From Mycobacterium sp. 1245111.1 (GTDB taxonomy: Bacteria; Actinomycetota; Actinomycetes; Mycobacteriales; Mycobacteriaceae), in the NCBI RefSeq assembly GCF_001673405.1, contig NZ_LZLV01000044.1, positions 1 through 64,000 of the forward strand: a DNA stretch of 64,000 nt, given 5' to 3'. Shown here one piece after another: positions 42,180 to 50,370 of this stretch. The position numbers and the translations under genes were made by a program. Below the pieces are notes generated by a model. That model saw only the letters and a list, made by a program, of their open reading frames with translations, was not told where the DNA came from and did not search any database. The stretch's first letter is position 1. Every line of letters begins with the position of its first letter.

Positions 42180-43372
42180 TAGTTGCCCGTTCCGAGTCGA
42201 ATCGGCATACGCTTCACGCCGGGCACCATGGTGGCGCGCAATCGTGTGACGTCACCGGTGAGCTCGATCGTGGGATAGGTGCCTAGCAGCACCTCGAACA
42301 TCACCCGCGCTTCCAGCCGCGCGAGCTGTGCACCCAGGCAGGCGTGTTCCCCGGCCCCGAATGCTATGTGCGGGTTGGGGTTACGGGTAATGTCGAACTC
42401 TTCTGCCGTAGGCCCGAAAACCTCTTCGTCGCGGTTGGCGGCTCCGTAGAGCATCACGACGGTGTCGCCGGCCTTGATCTGCTGGCCGCGGATCTCGACA
42501 TCCGAGGTAGCGCAGCGGGCCATGTGCGTCACCGGGCTGGTGAATCGCAGCATCTCCTCAACGGCGCTCGGTAGCAACGACGGGTCGGAGCGCAGCAGCG
42601 CCAGCTGTTCGGGGTGGTCGAGCAGCGCGAGCGTGCCCAATGCGATCAGGTTGCGGGTCGTCTCGTTGCCGGCGACCAGCAGCAAAAAGGAGAAGTTGAG
42701 CAGATCGGCGTCGGTGAGTTGCTCGCCGTCGACTTCTGCGGCGGCCAGGATGCTCAGCAGATCGTCTTGGCCGCTGACCGCACCGGATCGCCGGGCGGCA
42801 ATGAGCTTGGTGAAGTATTCGTACAGCTCGCCAAGCGCGACCACCGAGTCCAATTCGATGTCGGGATCAGCGGTACCGACTGCGGCATCGGACCAGGCGC
42901 GGAATTGCTCCCAGTCTTCCGGTGGGGCGCCCAGCATTTCGGCGATCAGCCGGGTGGGCAGCGGTGCGGCGATCTCCTCGGCGAACTCGTACTCCCGTGA
43001 CGTGTCGACGCCGTCGACAATGCCCTTCACGATCTGGCGCACCTTGGGCTCGAGCAACTGCACCTGCCGCCGGGTGAACCCGGAGTTGATGAGCTTGCGG
43101 AGCTGCCGGTGGCGTGGAGGATCCGTGAAGATCAGGTTCCCCTCCTGAACGGGTTCGGGCTGGCTGGGGTCGGGAATCGAAATGCCCTTGGTCGACGAGA
43201 AGGTCAGGGGGTGGCCCGACACGTAGCGGACGTCCTCGTACTTCAACAGCGCCCAGAAGTTCGTGACGTCGTTCCACACGACAGGCGTTGTGTTGCGAAG
43301 TTCCCGGTAGACCGGGTAGGGATCCCCGGCGTAGAAGTCCGGGGAGTGTAAAGGAACAGTTGTAATCGGCAC
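42179..43372 (-). CDS. Cytochrome P450 heading the aldolase operon
   Basis: A 397-residue P450: I-helix VAGNETTRN, K-helix EMLR in VEEMLRFTSPVTH, heme loop FGAGEHACLGAQLARLE. Its position equals that of cyp125 in the cholesterol operon, where the P450 oxidises the terminal side-chain carbon to alcohol, aldehyde and acid. The sequence (GFTRRQVQLLEP, RNPNPHIAFG) resembles CYP142-type enzymes in places, but the CYP family is not settled. GTG 43372 has AAGGAAGG upstream. Divergent from the aldehyde dehydrogenase at 43605. Presumably makes the acid that a CoA ligase then activates. Confidence 0.92.
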   Translation of the reverse strand: MPITTVPLHSPDFYAGDPYPVYRELRNTTPVVWNDVTNFWALLKYEDVRYVSGHPLTFSSTKGISIPDPSQPEPVQEGNLIFTDPPRHRQLRKLINSGFTRRQVQLLEPKVRQIVKGIVDGVDTSREYEFAEEIAAPLPTRLIAEMLGAPPEDWEQFRAWSDAAVGTADPDIELDSVVALGELYEYFTKLIAARRSGAVSGQDDLLSILAAAEVDGEQLTDADLLNFSFLLLVAGNETTRNLIALGTLALLDHPEQLALLRSDPSLLPSAVEEMLRFTSPVTHMARCATSDVEIRGQQIKAGDTVVMLYGAANRDEEVFGPTAEEFDITRNPNPHIAFGAGEHACLGAQLARLEARVMFEVLLGTYPTIELTGDVTRLRATMVPGVKRMPIRLGTGN

Positions 43373-43604
43373 CGCATGCCTTCCTTGAAACCGCCGAGGG
43401 CGGTCGAACAGATGAAGTAAGAATGTCCGTTTCCATGGTGTCTACAGGACGCGGAATGAGTCTGTCAATCACGCTCGAACTGCTAAAGATATGGTGAATA
43501 CTCCGTTGACGGCCCCACGGTAATCGGTGTACACACAATCTGAGTATGTAAGTTCTCACTGCGGTCTGTCTGCGCCGTACCACGATCAGGAAGGCAGGTA
43601 GGCG
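43373..43604. promoter_or_regulatory. Divergent promoter region of aldolase operon and ALDH-CaiB operon
   Basis: The 232-bp gap holds the octamer AAACGGAC (minus strand, 43432-43425), shared with the CaiB promoter at 33578, and one copy of the recurrent repeat at 43542-43557. The two signals are about 110 bp apart, each near one of the divergent genes, so two regulators may act here. No open frame of interest. Confidence 0.5.
43542..43557 (+). promoter_or_regulatory. Copy of the recurrent inverted repeat (one arm altered)
   Basis: GAGTATGTAAGTTCTC matches GAKAAY-N4-RTTMTC except at one position (T for A) of the left arm. It lies 48 bp before the aldehyde dehydrogenase start. Confidence 0.5.
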
Positions 43605-45065
43605 ATGGCCGGGTCGGCTTCTCTTATCGACGCGTACGGGCATTACATCAACGGCCACTGGACCGACCCGGACAGTGGGCGATATGACGTGGTCAACCCC
43701 GCCACCGAAGCAGTGATCGGAACGGCGCCCGATGCAAGCGTCGCCCAGGTCGAGGACGCGGTCGCGGCGGCGAGGTCCGCTTTCGATACTGGCCCATGGC
43801 CCGCGGCCGAACCGGCCGAACGGGCCCGATGCCTGCAACAGCTTAGCGATGCTCTGCTGGCTCGGGGCGAGGAGATTTACGCTCTGGCACAAGCCGAATG
43901 GGGTTGCGCAGCAAACGAGCGTCTGATTCACGTTGACGGTCCGGCGTTCATGGTCGGTCATGCTGCCGAACTCGCTGTGGAGCCTGCCGAGGCGCCAATG
44001 GATGCGTGGGGTGCGGCGGGCACCACGTTGCTGCGATACGAACCGCTCGGCGTGGTGGCGGCGATGACACCGTGGAACTTCCCCCACACGCTCAATGTCA
44101 TGAAGCTGGGCGCAGCACTCGCGGCGGGAAATACGCTGGTGCTCAAGCCTTCACCGCTGACGCCTCTGGCAGGGCTGGCACTGGCCCGCATCATCGACGA
44201 AGATACCGACATCCCGCCTGGCGTGGTCAACGTCGTGACGCCGGCGGGCGTCGAAGCCAGTAGAAGTCTGACCCTGGATCCCAGGATCGACATGGTCAGC
44301 TTCACTGGCAGCTCCGCAGTGGGCCGCGATGTCATGGCCGGCGCGGCAACCACCATGAAGCGGGTGCTGCTGGAATGCGGTGGCAAGTCGGCGACCGTGT
44401 TGTTGCCTGACGTCGACGTCACCGACGAACTGCTGCAGCGGCTGCTGTTCGAGGGATGCACGATGCATGCCGGACAGGCGTGCATTCTCAACAGCAGGTT
44501 GCTGCTGCCCGACGCGATCCACGACGACGTTGTGGGCCGTCTCGCCGAGTTGGCCCGCGGGGTGGTGCTCGGTGACCCGGTCGATCCGGCGGTCACCATG
44601 GGGCCGTTGATCAGCCGCGAACACCTCGAGCGGGTCGAAGGATTCGTCAAACGAGCCGAAGCCGACGGCGCGACGGTGGTGGCTGGAGGAAAACGCCCGA
44701 AAGATCTGAGCAGCGGCTTCTACTTCGAGCCGACCATTCTCACGGGTTCGTCAGCCGATGCTTACATCGCGCAGGAAGAGGTGTTCGGGCCCGTGCTGAC
44801 GGTCTTGCGGTATCGCGACGACGACCACGCGGTGGCCATTGCCAACAACTCGGCCTACGGTCTCGGTGGAGCGGTGTGGGGGAGCGATGTCGAGCGCGCG
44901 GTCGCCATCGCCCGACGGATCAGGACCGGACAGATATCGATCAACGGCACGATCCCCGGCGACGCGCCGTTCGGGGGCTTCAAACAGAGCGGGATCGGCC
45001 GGGAGGGCGGTGTGATGGGATTGCGGGCCTACATGGAGCCCAAGGCCATCGGGGTACCGGCGTGA
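43605..45065 (+). CDS. NAD(P)-dependent aldehyde dehydrogenase
   Basis: A 486-residue aldehyde dehydrogenase: MTPWNFPHTLNVMKLGAALA, SFTGSSAVGRDVMAGA, general base in LLECGGKSATVLLPD, nucleophilic Cys in MHAGQACILNSRL, EEVFGPVLTVLRY. A GGAAGGCAGG run precedes the ATG. It resembles the enzyme at 10623 but is clearly distinct. It overlaps the fused CaiB gene (GTGA), so the acid it makes could directly receive CoA by transfer. Oxidises an aldehyde, possibly from P450 action, to the carboxylate. Confidence 0.92.
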   Translation: MAGSASLIDAYGHYINGHWTDPDSGRYDVVNPATEAVIGTAPDASVAQVEDAVAAARSAFDTGPWPAAEPAERARCLQQLSDALLARGEEIYALAQAEWGCAANERLIHVDGPAFMVGHAAELAVEPAEAPMDAWGAAGTTLLRYEPLGVVAAMTPWNFPHTLNVMKLGAALAAGNTLVLKPSPLTPLAGLALARIIDEDTDIPPGVVNVVTPAGVEASRSLTLDPRIDMVSFTGSSAVGRDVMAGAATTMKRVLLECGGKSATVLLPDVDVTDELLQRLLFEGCTMHAGQACILNSRLLLPDAIHDDVVGRLAELARGVVLGDPVDPAVTMGPLISREHLERVEGFVKRAEADGATVVAGGKRPKDLSSGFYFEPTILTGSSADAYIAQEEVFGPVLTVLRYRDDDHAVAIANNSAYGLGGAVWGSDVERAVAIARRIRTGQISINGTIPGDAPFGGFKQSGIGREGGVMGLRAYMEPKAIGVPA

Positions 45066-47458
45066 ACGGGCCCCTGCGGGGTCTGCGGGTCGTCGAGCTG
45101 GCATCTGAAATAGCGGGGCCCTACTGCGCAAAGCTTCTTGTCGACCTGGGTGCCGACGTGTACAAGATCGAGCCACCACTCCGTGACCCGCTCCGTCGCT
45201 GGGGTCCATTTCCCCCAGGGGGTCCCGATCCGGACAAAAGTGGGTTGTTTGAGTACCTGAACGCTGGAAAACGCGGACTCATATTGAATTTCGCAGACGA
45301 CAGTGACCTCGCGGCCGCCCACCACCTCATCTCCGAGGCAGATGTTCTCATCGAGGACCTACCCGCCGGGGGAGCTGAGCGGCACGAGTGGGGGCTCGAC
45401 ACCGACGCCCTTGAGCAGATCAACCCGAATCTGGTCGTAACCAGGATTTCGAGCTTTGGCCAGGAGGGGCCGCTGCGCGACCGGGTGACGACCCCACTGA
45501 CTCTCCAGGCTGCGGCGGGCTGGATCAACGTGCGCGAACCCGGTCGGGCCCCGGTGCAGGCCGGCGCCCGCATCCCGGAATACATCGCCGGCGGATACGC
45601 CGCGCTGGGCGCGCTCACGGCGCTGCGTGTCGCTGCCGGGGGAACGAACCGACCCGTCGAGGTAGACGTCTCGATGTTCGAGTCATTGCTGTCGACGCTG
45701 CCGTATCCGATGCTGATGGCCGCGCGGCTGAAAAGCCTTGATCTGCCGACTAATTCGAAAGCTGCGCCCATGCTGGGCATCGTGCATGCGGCCGATGGCT
45801 GGATCGGTATCAATTGCTTGACCGGTCAACACTGGCTGGACGTGTGCGCAATGGTCGGGTTGCCCGAGTTCGGCGAACATCAGCTTGCGATCATGCTCGG
45901 CGGGCCGGAGCGCGACGAGTTTTTCGCCAAGGCCCAGCCCTTCCTCGAATCGATGCCGGTGGCCGAATTGGTCGAGTTGAGCCAAGCGATGCGAATACCA
46001 GCGGCACCGATTTGCGACGGTGACACCATCCTGGATTGTCCGCAGTACGCCGAGCGCGGCTTCTTCATCCAATCTGGGTCGCAGGCTTGGCAATTCACTA
46101 GGCCCGGCGCGCCGTTCCGGTTGTCGAAAACACCGGTCCCCCCGCCGTTGCCCGCGCCCGCCATCCACACCGACGCGCGTCCCGCCGGATGGTCCGACCG
46201 CGCGGCGCCCCGCGCGAAGGACGGCGCTGTTGACGTCGCCCTGCCATTCACCGGCCTGAAAGTGTTTGACCTGAGCACCTTCTGGGCCGGCGCGTATCTG
46301 ACGTGCTACCTCGGCGCGTTTGGTGCGGACGTGGTGAAGGTCGAGTCCATTCAGCGGCCCGACGGGCATCGCTATTCGGGTTCGCTGTTGCGTGCGGGCG
46401 ACGACTGGTACGAGTGTGGGCCGCTATGGCAGGGAACCAATCTCAACAAGCGCGACATCACGCTGGACCTCACATCTGCGCCGGGTCGCGAATTGGCGCT
46501 GCGACTGGCCGCTGAAGCCGATGTGGTGGTGGAGAACTTCTCGCCGCGCGTGGTCGAGCAGTTCGGACTGGACTACGAATCCATCGCACGCATCAACCCC
46601 GACGTGATCATGGTGCGGATGCCAGGTTTCGGGCTCGGGGGTCCTTGGCGCGACTATGTGGGCTGGGCCTTGAACATTGAACAGGTGTCGGGCATGTCAG
46701 CGTCGACCGGGTACGCCGACGGGCCGCCGTGCAATCTGCAGGGACCCGCCGACCCGATCGCCGGCGTGCACGCCTGTGTTGCGCTGCTGGCCGCCCTCGA
46801 GCATCGGCGCACCACTGGCGAGGGGCAGTTGATCGAGGCCGCTCAGATCGAAGTCGGTGCCGCCGTGACCGCGGAGCCCGTTATCGAGTACTCGCTGACA
46901 CATCGCGTGCGTGAGCGGGAGGGGAATCGGCACCGCGCCTATGCGCAGGGGGTCTACCCGGCCAGCGACGACGAGTGGGTTGCCATTTCGGTTCGCGACG
47001 ACGCCGACTGGGCGGCCGTCACCGATCTGATCGGCCGCCCGGAACTGAAGGACGACCCGTTGTTCTCCTCGCAAGAGGCACGCCTCGACAACCACGACGC
47101 GCTGGACGAGGTGCTCACCCGGTGGACTGGTACGCGTGCGCCGGATGACGTCGCCGACACCCTTCGCGGCCGGGGTGTGTCCGCCGAGCGATTGCTTGCC
47201 GCGGATCGGATGTATGACGTCGACCAGCTCGAGGCTCGTGGCTTCTACGAGGAGCTCGAGCATCCGCTGTCAGGTCGACAAAGATTCCCCGGCTGGCCTT
47301 TTCGGGTCAGCCCCGGGCCGGTGCACCATCACCGCACGGCATCGCCGACACTCGGCCAACACAATGACGAGGTGCTCGGCGCTCTCGGGCTATCGGCTGA
47401 CGAACTGGCGAAGTTGCGCGAAGAGCGAGTAATCGGCGAGCGGCTGCTCAACGGCTAG
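45062..47458 (+). CDS. Fused tandem CaiB/BaiF CoA-transferase (798 residues)
   Basis: Two complete class III CoA-transferase domains in one chain. Domain 1 runs from MNGPLRGLRVVELASEIAGP to about residue 390; domain 2 starts at about 395 with ALPFTGLKVFDLSTFWAGAY and ends at the C-terminus. Each has its own VVKVE/VYKIE strand, TSAPGRE- or FADDSD-type second strand, and RTTGEGQ or GTNRPVE core. GTG 45062 overlaps the ALDH stop; the longer frame lies inside ALDH. Normally two chains interlock into a dimer; this chain may be a pseudo-dimer with one working site. Substrate CoA ester unknown. Confidence 0.87.
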   Translation: MNGPLRGLRVVELASEIAGPYCAKLLVDLGADVYKIEPPLRDPLRRWGPFPPGGPDPDKSGLFEYLNAGKRGLILNFADDSDLAAAHHLISEADVLIEDLPAGGAERHEWGLDTDALEQINPNLVVTRISSFGQEGPLRDRVTTPLTLQAAAGWINVREPGRAPVQAGARIPEYIAGGYAALGALTALRVAAGGTNRPVEVDVSMFESLLSTLPYPMLMAARLKSLDLPTNSKAAPMLGIVHAADGWIGINCLTGQHWLDVCAMVGLPEFGEHQLAIMLGGPERDEFFAKAQPFLESMPVAELVELSQAMRIPAAPICDGDTILDCPQYAERGFFIQSGSQAWQFTRPGAPFRLSKTPVPPPLPAPAIHTDARPAGWSDRAAPRAKDGAVDVALPFTGLKVFDLSTFWAGAYLTCYLGAFGADVVKVESIQRPDGHRYSGSLLRAGDDWYECGPLWQGTNLNKRDITLDLTSAPGRELALRLAAEADVVVENFSPRVVEQFGLDYESIARINPDVIMVRMPGFGLGGPWRDYVGWALNIEQVSGMSASTGYADGPPCNLQGPADPIAGVHACVALLAALEHRRTTGEGQLIEAAQIEVGAAVTAEPVIEYSLTHRVREREGNRHRAYAQGVYPASDDEWVAISVRDDADWAAVTDLIGRPELKDDPLFSSQEARLDNHDALDEVLTRWTGTRAPDDVADTLRGRGVSAERLLAADRMYDVDQLEARGFYEELEHPLSGRQRFPGWPFRVSPGPVHHHRTASPTLGQHNDEVLGALGLSADELAKLREERVIGERLLNG

Positions 47459-47470
47459 CAAGCCGCGTCT

Positions 47471-47947
47471 TCAGGCGTCGATCATCGCGGCGATGGTGTC
47501 CACGACACACGCCGGCCGGTCGCTTCCTTCGACTTCAACCGTGACCCGTACCGTGGCGCGTCCGCCCTTGTCGTTGCGCTCCACCTTCACGAGCTCCGCC
47601 CCTGCACGGATGCGGGAGTCGACAGGCACCGGTGCGGGAAAGCGCAGTTTGTCCGAGCCGTAGTTCACCTGCATCGACAAACCGGTCACCCGGTAGATCT
47701 GTTGCACGAGAATAGGTACCAGCGACAAGGTGAGATAGCCGTGCGCGATGGTAGCGCCGTAGGGGCCGTTGGCGGCCTTCTCCGGATCGACGTGGATCCA
47801 TTGGTGGTCGCCGGTTGCCTCGGCGAACAAATCGATTTCCTTCTGCGTGATCTGACGCCAGTCGCTGTAGCCAAGGTGTTGGCCGACATGCGCCTCGAAG
47901 CCGGCGATCCCGTCATACTCTGTCGGAGACACGGGGGCCTGTGTCAT
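47471..47947 (-). CDS. MaoC-family (R)-specific enoyl-CoA hydratase
   Basis: A 158-residue single hot-dog hydratase with the complete hydratase-2 motif: FAEATGDHQWIHVDPEKAAN (Asp and His as acid/base), then GATIAHGYLTLSLVP. Hydrates trans-2-enoyl-CoA to the (R)-3-hydroxyacyl-CoA. It resembles the well-known NodN/MaoC-type enzymes more than the split subunits at 38436 and 40426. ATG 47947 overlaps the amidohydrolase stop by four bases, so the two are coupled. Confidence 0.88.
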   Translation of the reverse strand: MTQAPVSPTEYDGIAGFEAHVGQHLGYSDWRQITQKEIDLFAEATGDHQWIHVDPEKAANGPYGATIAHGYLTLSLVPILVQQIYRVTGLSMQVNYGSDKLRFPAPVPVDSRIRAGAELVKVERNDKGGRATVRVTVEVEGSDRPACVVDTIAAMIDA

Positions 47948-49137
47948 GCCGGGACCTTGAGCTTCAGATGCTCAATCGCGTTGCCACCCATAATTTTTGC
48001 CTTGGCGGATTCCGAGATGCCGTCGAGCCGGTCGACGAAACTCAACGGGTCTCCGATGCCTTCGGGGTGCGGGAAGTCGGAGCCGAACATCACGTGATCT
48101 TCGCCCATGATGTCGACGATGCTCTTGACGTCGTCTTCGAGGAACGGGTGAATGTAGATGTTGCGCTTGAACACCTCGACGGGATGCTCGTCGAACTCCT
48201 TGGGCATGATCTTGTACGCGGTGTTGAGCTGCTCGAGTAGGTTGCGCACCCAGCCGCTGCCGTTTTCGACGCAAAAGATCTTCAGGTCAGGGAAGCGCGA
48301 CAGCGCGCCGTGGCAGATCATCGCGGCCAGGGTGTCCTCGATGGCCCGGTGGCCCATCACGACCTCGCGGAGCGCACTTGGCTTGAACGACAGGTATTCG
48401 TCGCCGCCCTCCCACTCCATCAGGTGCTTCTGGTAGCCGCTGTCGGAGGCGTGCATGGTGACCGGCATGCCGGAGTTGACGACTTCTTCCCAGAACGGAT
48501 CGAACTCAGGCAGACCCATCGAGCGCGAACCACCAAATCGGCTGGGTACCGGTGCGGGACGGACCAGGAACGTCTTCATGCCGTTCTCGCGGCACCAATG
48601 CAGTTCCTTGATGGCCTCGTCCACCAACGGCAGGCAGATGACCGGAGTCGGAAAGATCCGGTCCTGATAGTTGAACGTCCAGTGCTCGAGCATCCATTCG
48701 TTGAGTGCGTGGATGATCGCGTGGGTGAGGACGACGTCGTCGGTGGTGCGTTCCTCGATGAGGCTCGCGAGGGTCGGGTACATCACGCACTGGTCGATGC
48801 CCAGTTCGTCCATCAGCTCCAGGCGGGGTGCGGGCTCCTGGTAAGCCGGAATGACATCCATTGCCTCACCGATGAATTCACGGAAGTTCAGACCATCGGG
48901 ATTGTTGCCCAGGAAGTAGTCTTCGGCACTGCCCGGCCGTGCAACCCGCGCGAACGTCGGGTTGGGAATCATGTGGCTGATGTGGTCCTTGACGACCAGT
49001 TTGGGCCTGCCGTTTACCTCGACGTAGCCGACCTTTCCGCGATGCTCCTTCGGCAGGTACTTCGTGAGCGCATCCTCGGTCTCGTACATGTGGTTGTCGA
49101 TGTCGAAGACCGGGTACGGTAACGAACGGGAAGACAT
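47944..49137 (-). CDS. Amidohydrolase-2 family metal-dependent hydrolase/decarboxylase
   Basis: A 397-residue paralogue of the proteins at 12876 and 52607. Metal-site elements: VFDIDNHMYETEDA at residues 10-23, PVTMHASDSGYQKH in the middle and FGSDFPHPEGIGDP near the end. Other family parts are LEHWTFNYQDRIFPTPVICL and NGSGWVRNLLEQL. ATG 49137 follows AGGAGG; a longer frame would add promoter sequence. First gene of a pair with the MaoC hydratase. The promoter carries the 18-bp element shared with the operon at 14156. Likely a C-C or C-N lyase/hydrolase on a carboxylic acid. Confidence 0.88.
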   Translation of the reverse strand: MSSRSLPYPVFDIDNHMYETEDALTKYLPKEHRGKVGYVEVNGRPKLVVKDHISHMIPNPTFARVARPGSAEDYFLGNNPDGLNFREFIGEAMDVIPAYQEPAPRLELMDELGIDQCVMYPTLASLIEERTTDDVVLTHAIIHALNEWMLEHWTFNYQDRIFPTPVICLPLVDEAIKELHWCRENGMKTFLVRPAPVPSRFGGSRSMGLPEFDPFWEEVVNSGMPVTMHASDSGYQKHLMEWEGGDEYLSFKPSALREVVMGHRAIEDTLAAMICHGALSRFPDLKIFCVENGSGWVRNLLEQLNTAYKIMPKEFDEHPVEVFKRNIYIHPFLEDDVKSIVDIMGEDHVMFGSDFPHPEGIGDPLSFVDRLDGISESAKAKIMGGNAIEHLKLKVPA

Positions 49138-49179
49138 TGAACTTTCCTCCTGAGCAGCGAATATGATCATTTACGCTAA

Positions 49180-49197
49180 TTGAGAACGACATTATCA
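49180..49197 (-). promoter_or_regulatory. Shared operator/-10 element upstream of amidohydrolase
   Basis: TTGAGAACGACATTATCA (plus strand) differs in only one of 18 bases from 14175-14192, also upstream of an amidohydrolase. Toward the gene it reads TGATAATGTCGTTCTCAA, an extended -10 followed by a GTTCTC half-site, 43 bp before the ATG. Confidence 0.6.
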
Positions 49198-49224
49198 TCA
49201 TCGCTTTGCAACATCCAGATCGGG

Positions 49225-49860
49225 TTACGGGGCATCGGGCTGTCGCCACGCTCCGACCACGGCATCGGTGGTGGTCACGGTGGCCAGCAGTGCCAGGGTG
49301 TTGTCGATGATGGAGTCGGCGTACTCCCGCGGATACCCGCTTACCGCATCGCGTGGCAGCACGAACTGATAGCTGCGGTTGACCGCGTCCATCACGAAGT
49401 TCTGGATGGCGATATTAACCGAAACACCAACGCCCACAATCGTCTTGATGTTCATATTCCTCAACACGGAGTCGAGATCGGTCCCGGTCATGGGTCCGAC
49501 ACCGTGAGTCCGAGTGAGCACGAGGTCGGACGGCGCGGGTCCCAACTCGGGCAGAACTGACGCGCCGGGGCTGCCAGGCGCCAAGTCCGCGGCAAACGAC
49601 GTGCCGGCCATGAACAGCCGTGCATTGGTGTTGGACCCGCGATTGTCGGGGCGTTTCTCGATGAGGCAATGCACGACGGCGACTCCGGCCGCCCTGGCGG
49701 CCTCGATCAACTTCGCAATGTTGGGAATCGCTTCGCGCCGAGCCTCTTCGGCTAGGAACGGCAGGCCGGCCTGGGGGCCAATCACCCCGCCCTGGCACTC
49801 CTGGGTCACGAGCGCGGTGGTGGCGGGGTCGAGCAGGTCTTGCAAGCTTGGTTGCGGCAT
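49225..49860 (-). CDS. Isochorismatase-like protein without the catalytic cysteine
   Basis: A 211-residue cysteine-hydrolase-fold protein starting MPQPSLQDLLDPATTALVTQ. Family parts are recognisable: FLAEEARREAIPNIAKLIEA, AVVHCLIEKRPDNRG, DLVLTRTHGVGPMTGTDLDS, NIKTIVGVGVSVNIAIQNFV. The usual catalytic triad is Asp-Lys-Cys. Here the Asp strand reads ALVTQECQG (Glu or Gln at the Asp place), Lys may be kept in IEKR, and the Cys in the GV-TN-C-VESTARDA loop is replaced (SVNIAIQNFVMDA). So it is probably not a hydrolase in the normal way. ATG 49860 is directly preceded by an operator copy (leaderless or nearly so). Confidence 0.82.
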   Translation of the reverse strand: MPQPSLQDLLDPATTALVTQECQGGVIGPQAGLPFLAEEARREAIPNIAKLIEAARAAGVAVVHCLIEKRPDNRGSNTNARLFMAGTSFAADLAPGSPGASVLPELGPAPSDLVLTRTHGVGPMTGTDLDSVLRNMNIKTIVGVGVSVNIAIQNFVMDAVNRSYQFVLPRDAVSGYPREYADSIIDNTLALLATVTTTDAVVGAWRQPDAP

Positions 49861-49876
49861 GAGAACACACGTTATC
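49861..49876 (-). promoter_or_regulatory. Copy of the recurrent inverted repeat abutting a start codon
   Basis: GAGAACACACGTTATC (GATAACGTGTGTTCTC toward the isochorismatase-like gene) ends right at the ATG. If GATAAC is the -10, transcription starts about at the ATG, giving a leaderless mRNA and full occlusion by a bound repressor. It lies in the 65-bp gap to the divergent SnoaL-like gene at 49926. Confidence 0.68.
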
Positions 49877-49925
49877 GTGTGACTCAAAAGCTGGTTCCGA
49901 TTGAGTCTTTGCGTGAGGAGGCCGG

Positions 49926-50363
49926 GTGGAGGCATGGGAGCTCGAGGTGCGGGAGTCGGTGCGTCAAACCCTGGCCGACTACACCGCGGCCACGGACCGC
50001 TTCGATCTCCATGCGCTGGCAGGGTGTTTCGACGCCGCGGGCGTGCTGGAATTCACTGGCGGTGGCGAGCCGTTGACGGGTCCGGCTGAGATCGAGGCGG
50101 GTCTCGGCGCCGCAGTCACCCGGCCCGCGAACTCGGGGCGCCGCGCGCCGACGCATGTCCGGCATCACGTGTCGAGCGTCCGGTTCGGGACTGTGGATCG
50201 CGACAGGGTCGAGGTCAGTAGCTACTTCGCTGTGCACACCGACATCGGGCTCGACCATTGGGGCCGCTACCGAGACGTCCTCGTCCCGGTGCAAGGCCGG
50301 TGGCTGTTCGCCCATCGCCGGATCGGAGTGGACGCATTCGCCGCTGACAGCCTGATGGGCTGA
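49926..50363 (+). CDS. SnoaL/NTF2-like protein
   Basis: A 145-residue SnoaL/NTF2-like protein starting MEAWELEVRESVRQTLADYT. DFHALAGCF-type helix-strand (RFDLHALAGCFDAAGVLEFT), HVRHHVSSVRFGTVDRDRVE and the final WLFAHRRIGVDAF follow the fold. GTG 49926 follows GAGGAGG. Proteins like this often isomerise, dehydrate or cyclise small substrates, or act as ligand-binding subunits; no function can be assigned. Convergent with the LLM gene, seven bases apart. Confidence 0.78.
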   Translation: MEAWELEVRESVRQTLADYTAATDRFDLHALAGCFDAAGVLEFTGGGEPLTGPAEIEAGLGAAVTRPANSGRRAPTHVRHHVSSVRFGTVDRDRVEVSSYFAVHTDIGLDHWGRYRDVLVPVQGRWLFAHRRIGVDAFAADSLMG

Positions 50364-50370
50364 CGGCGGG

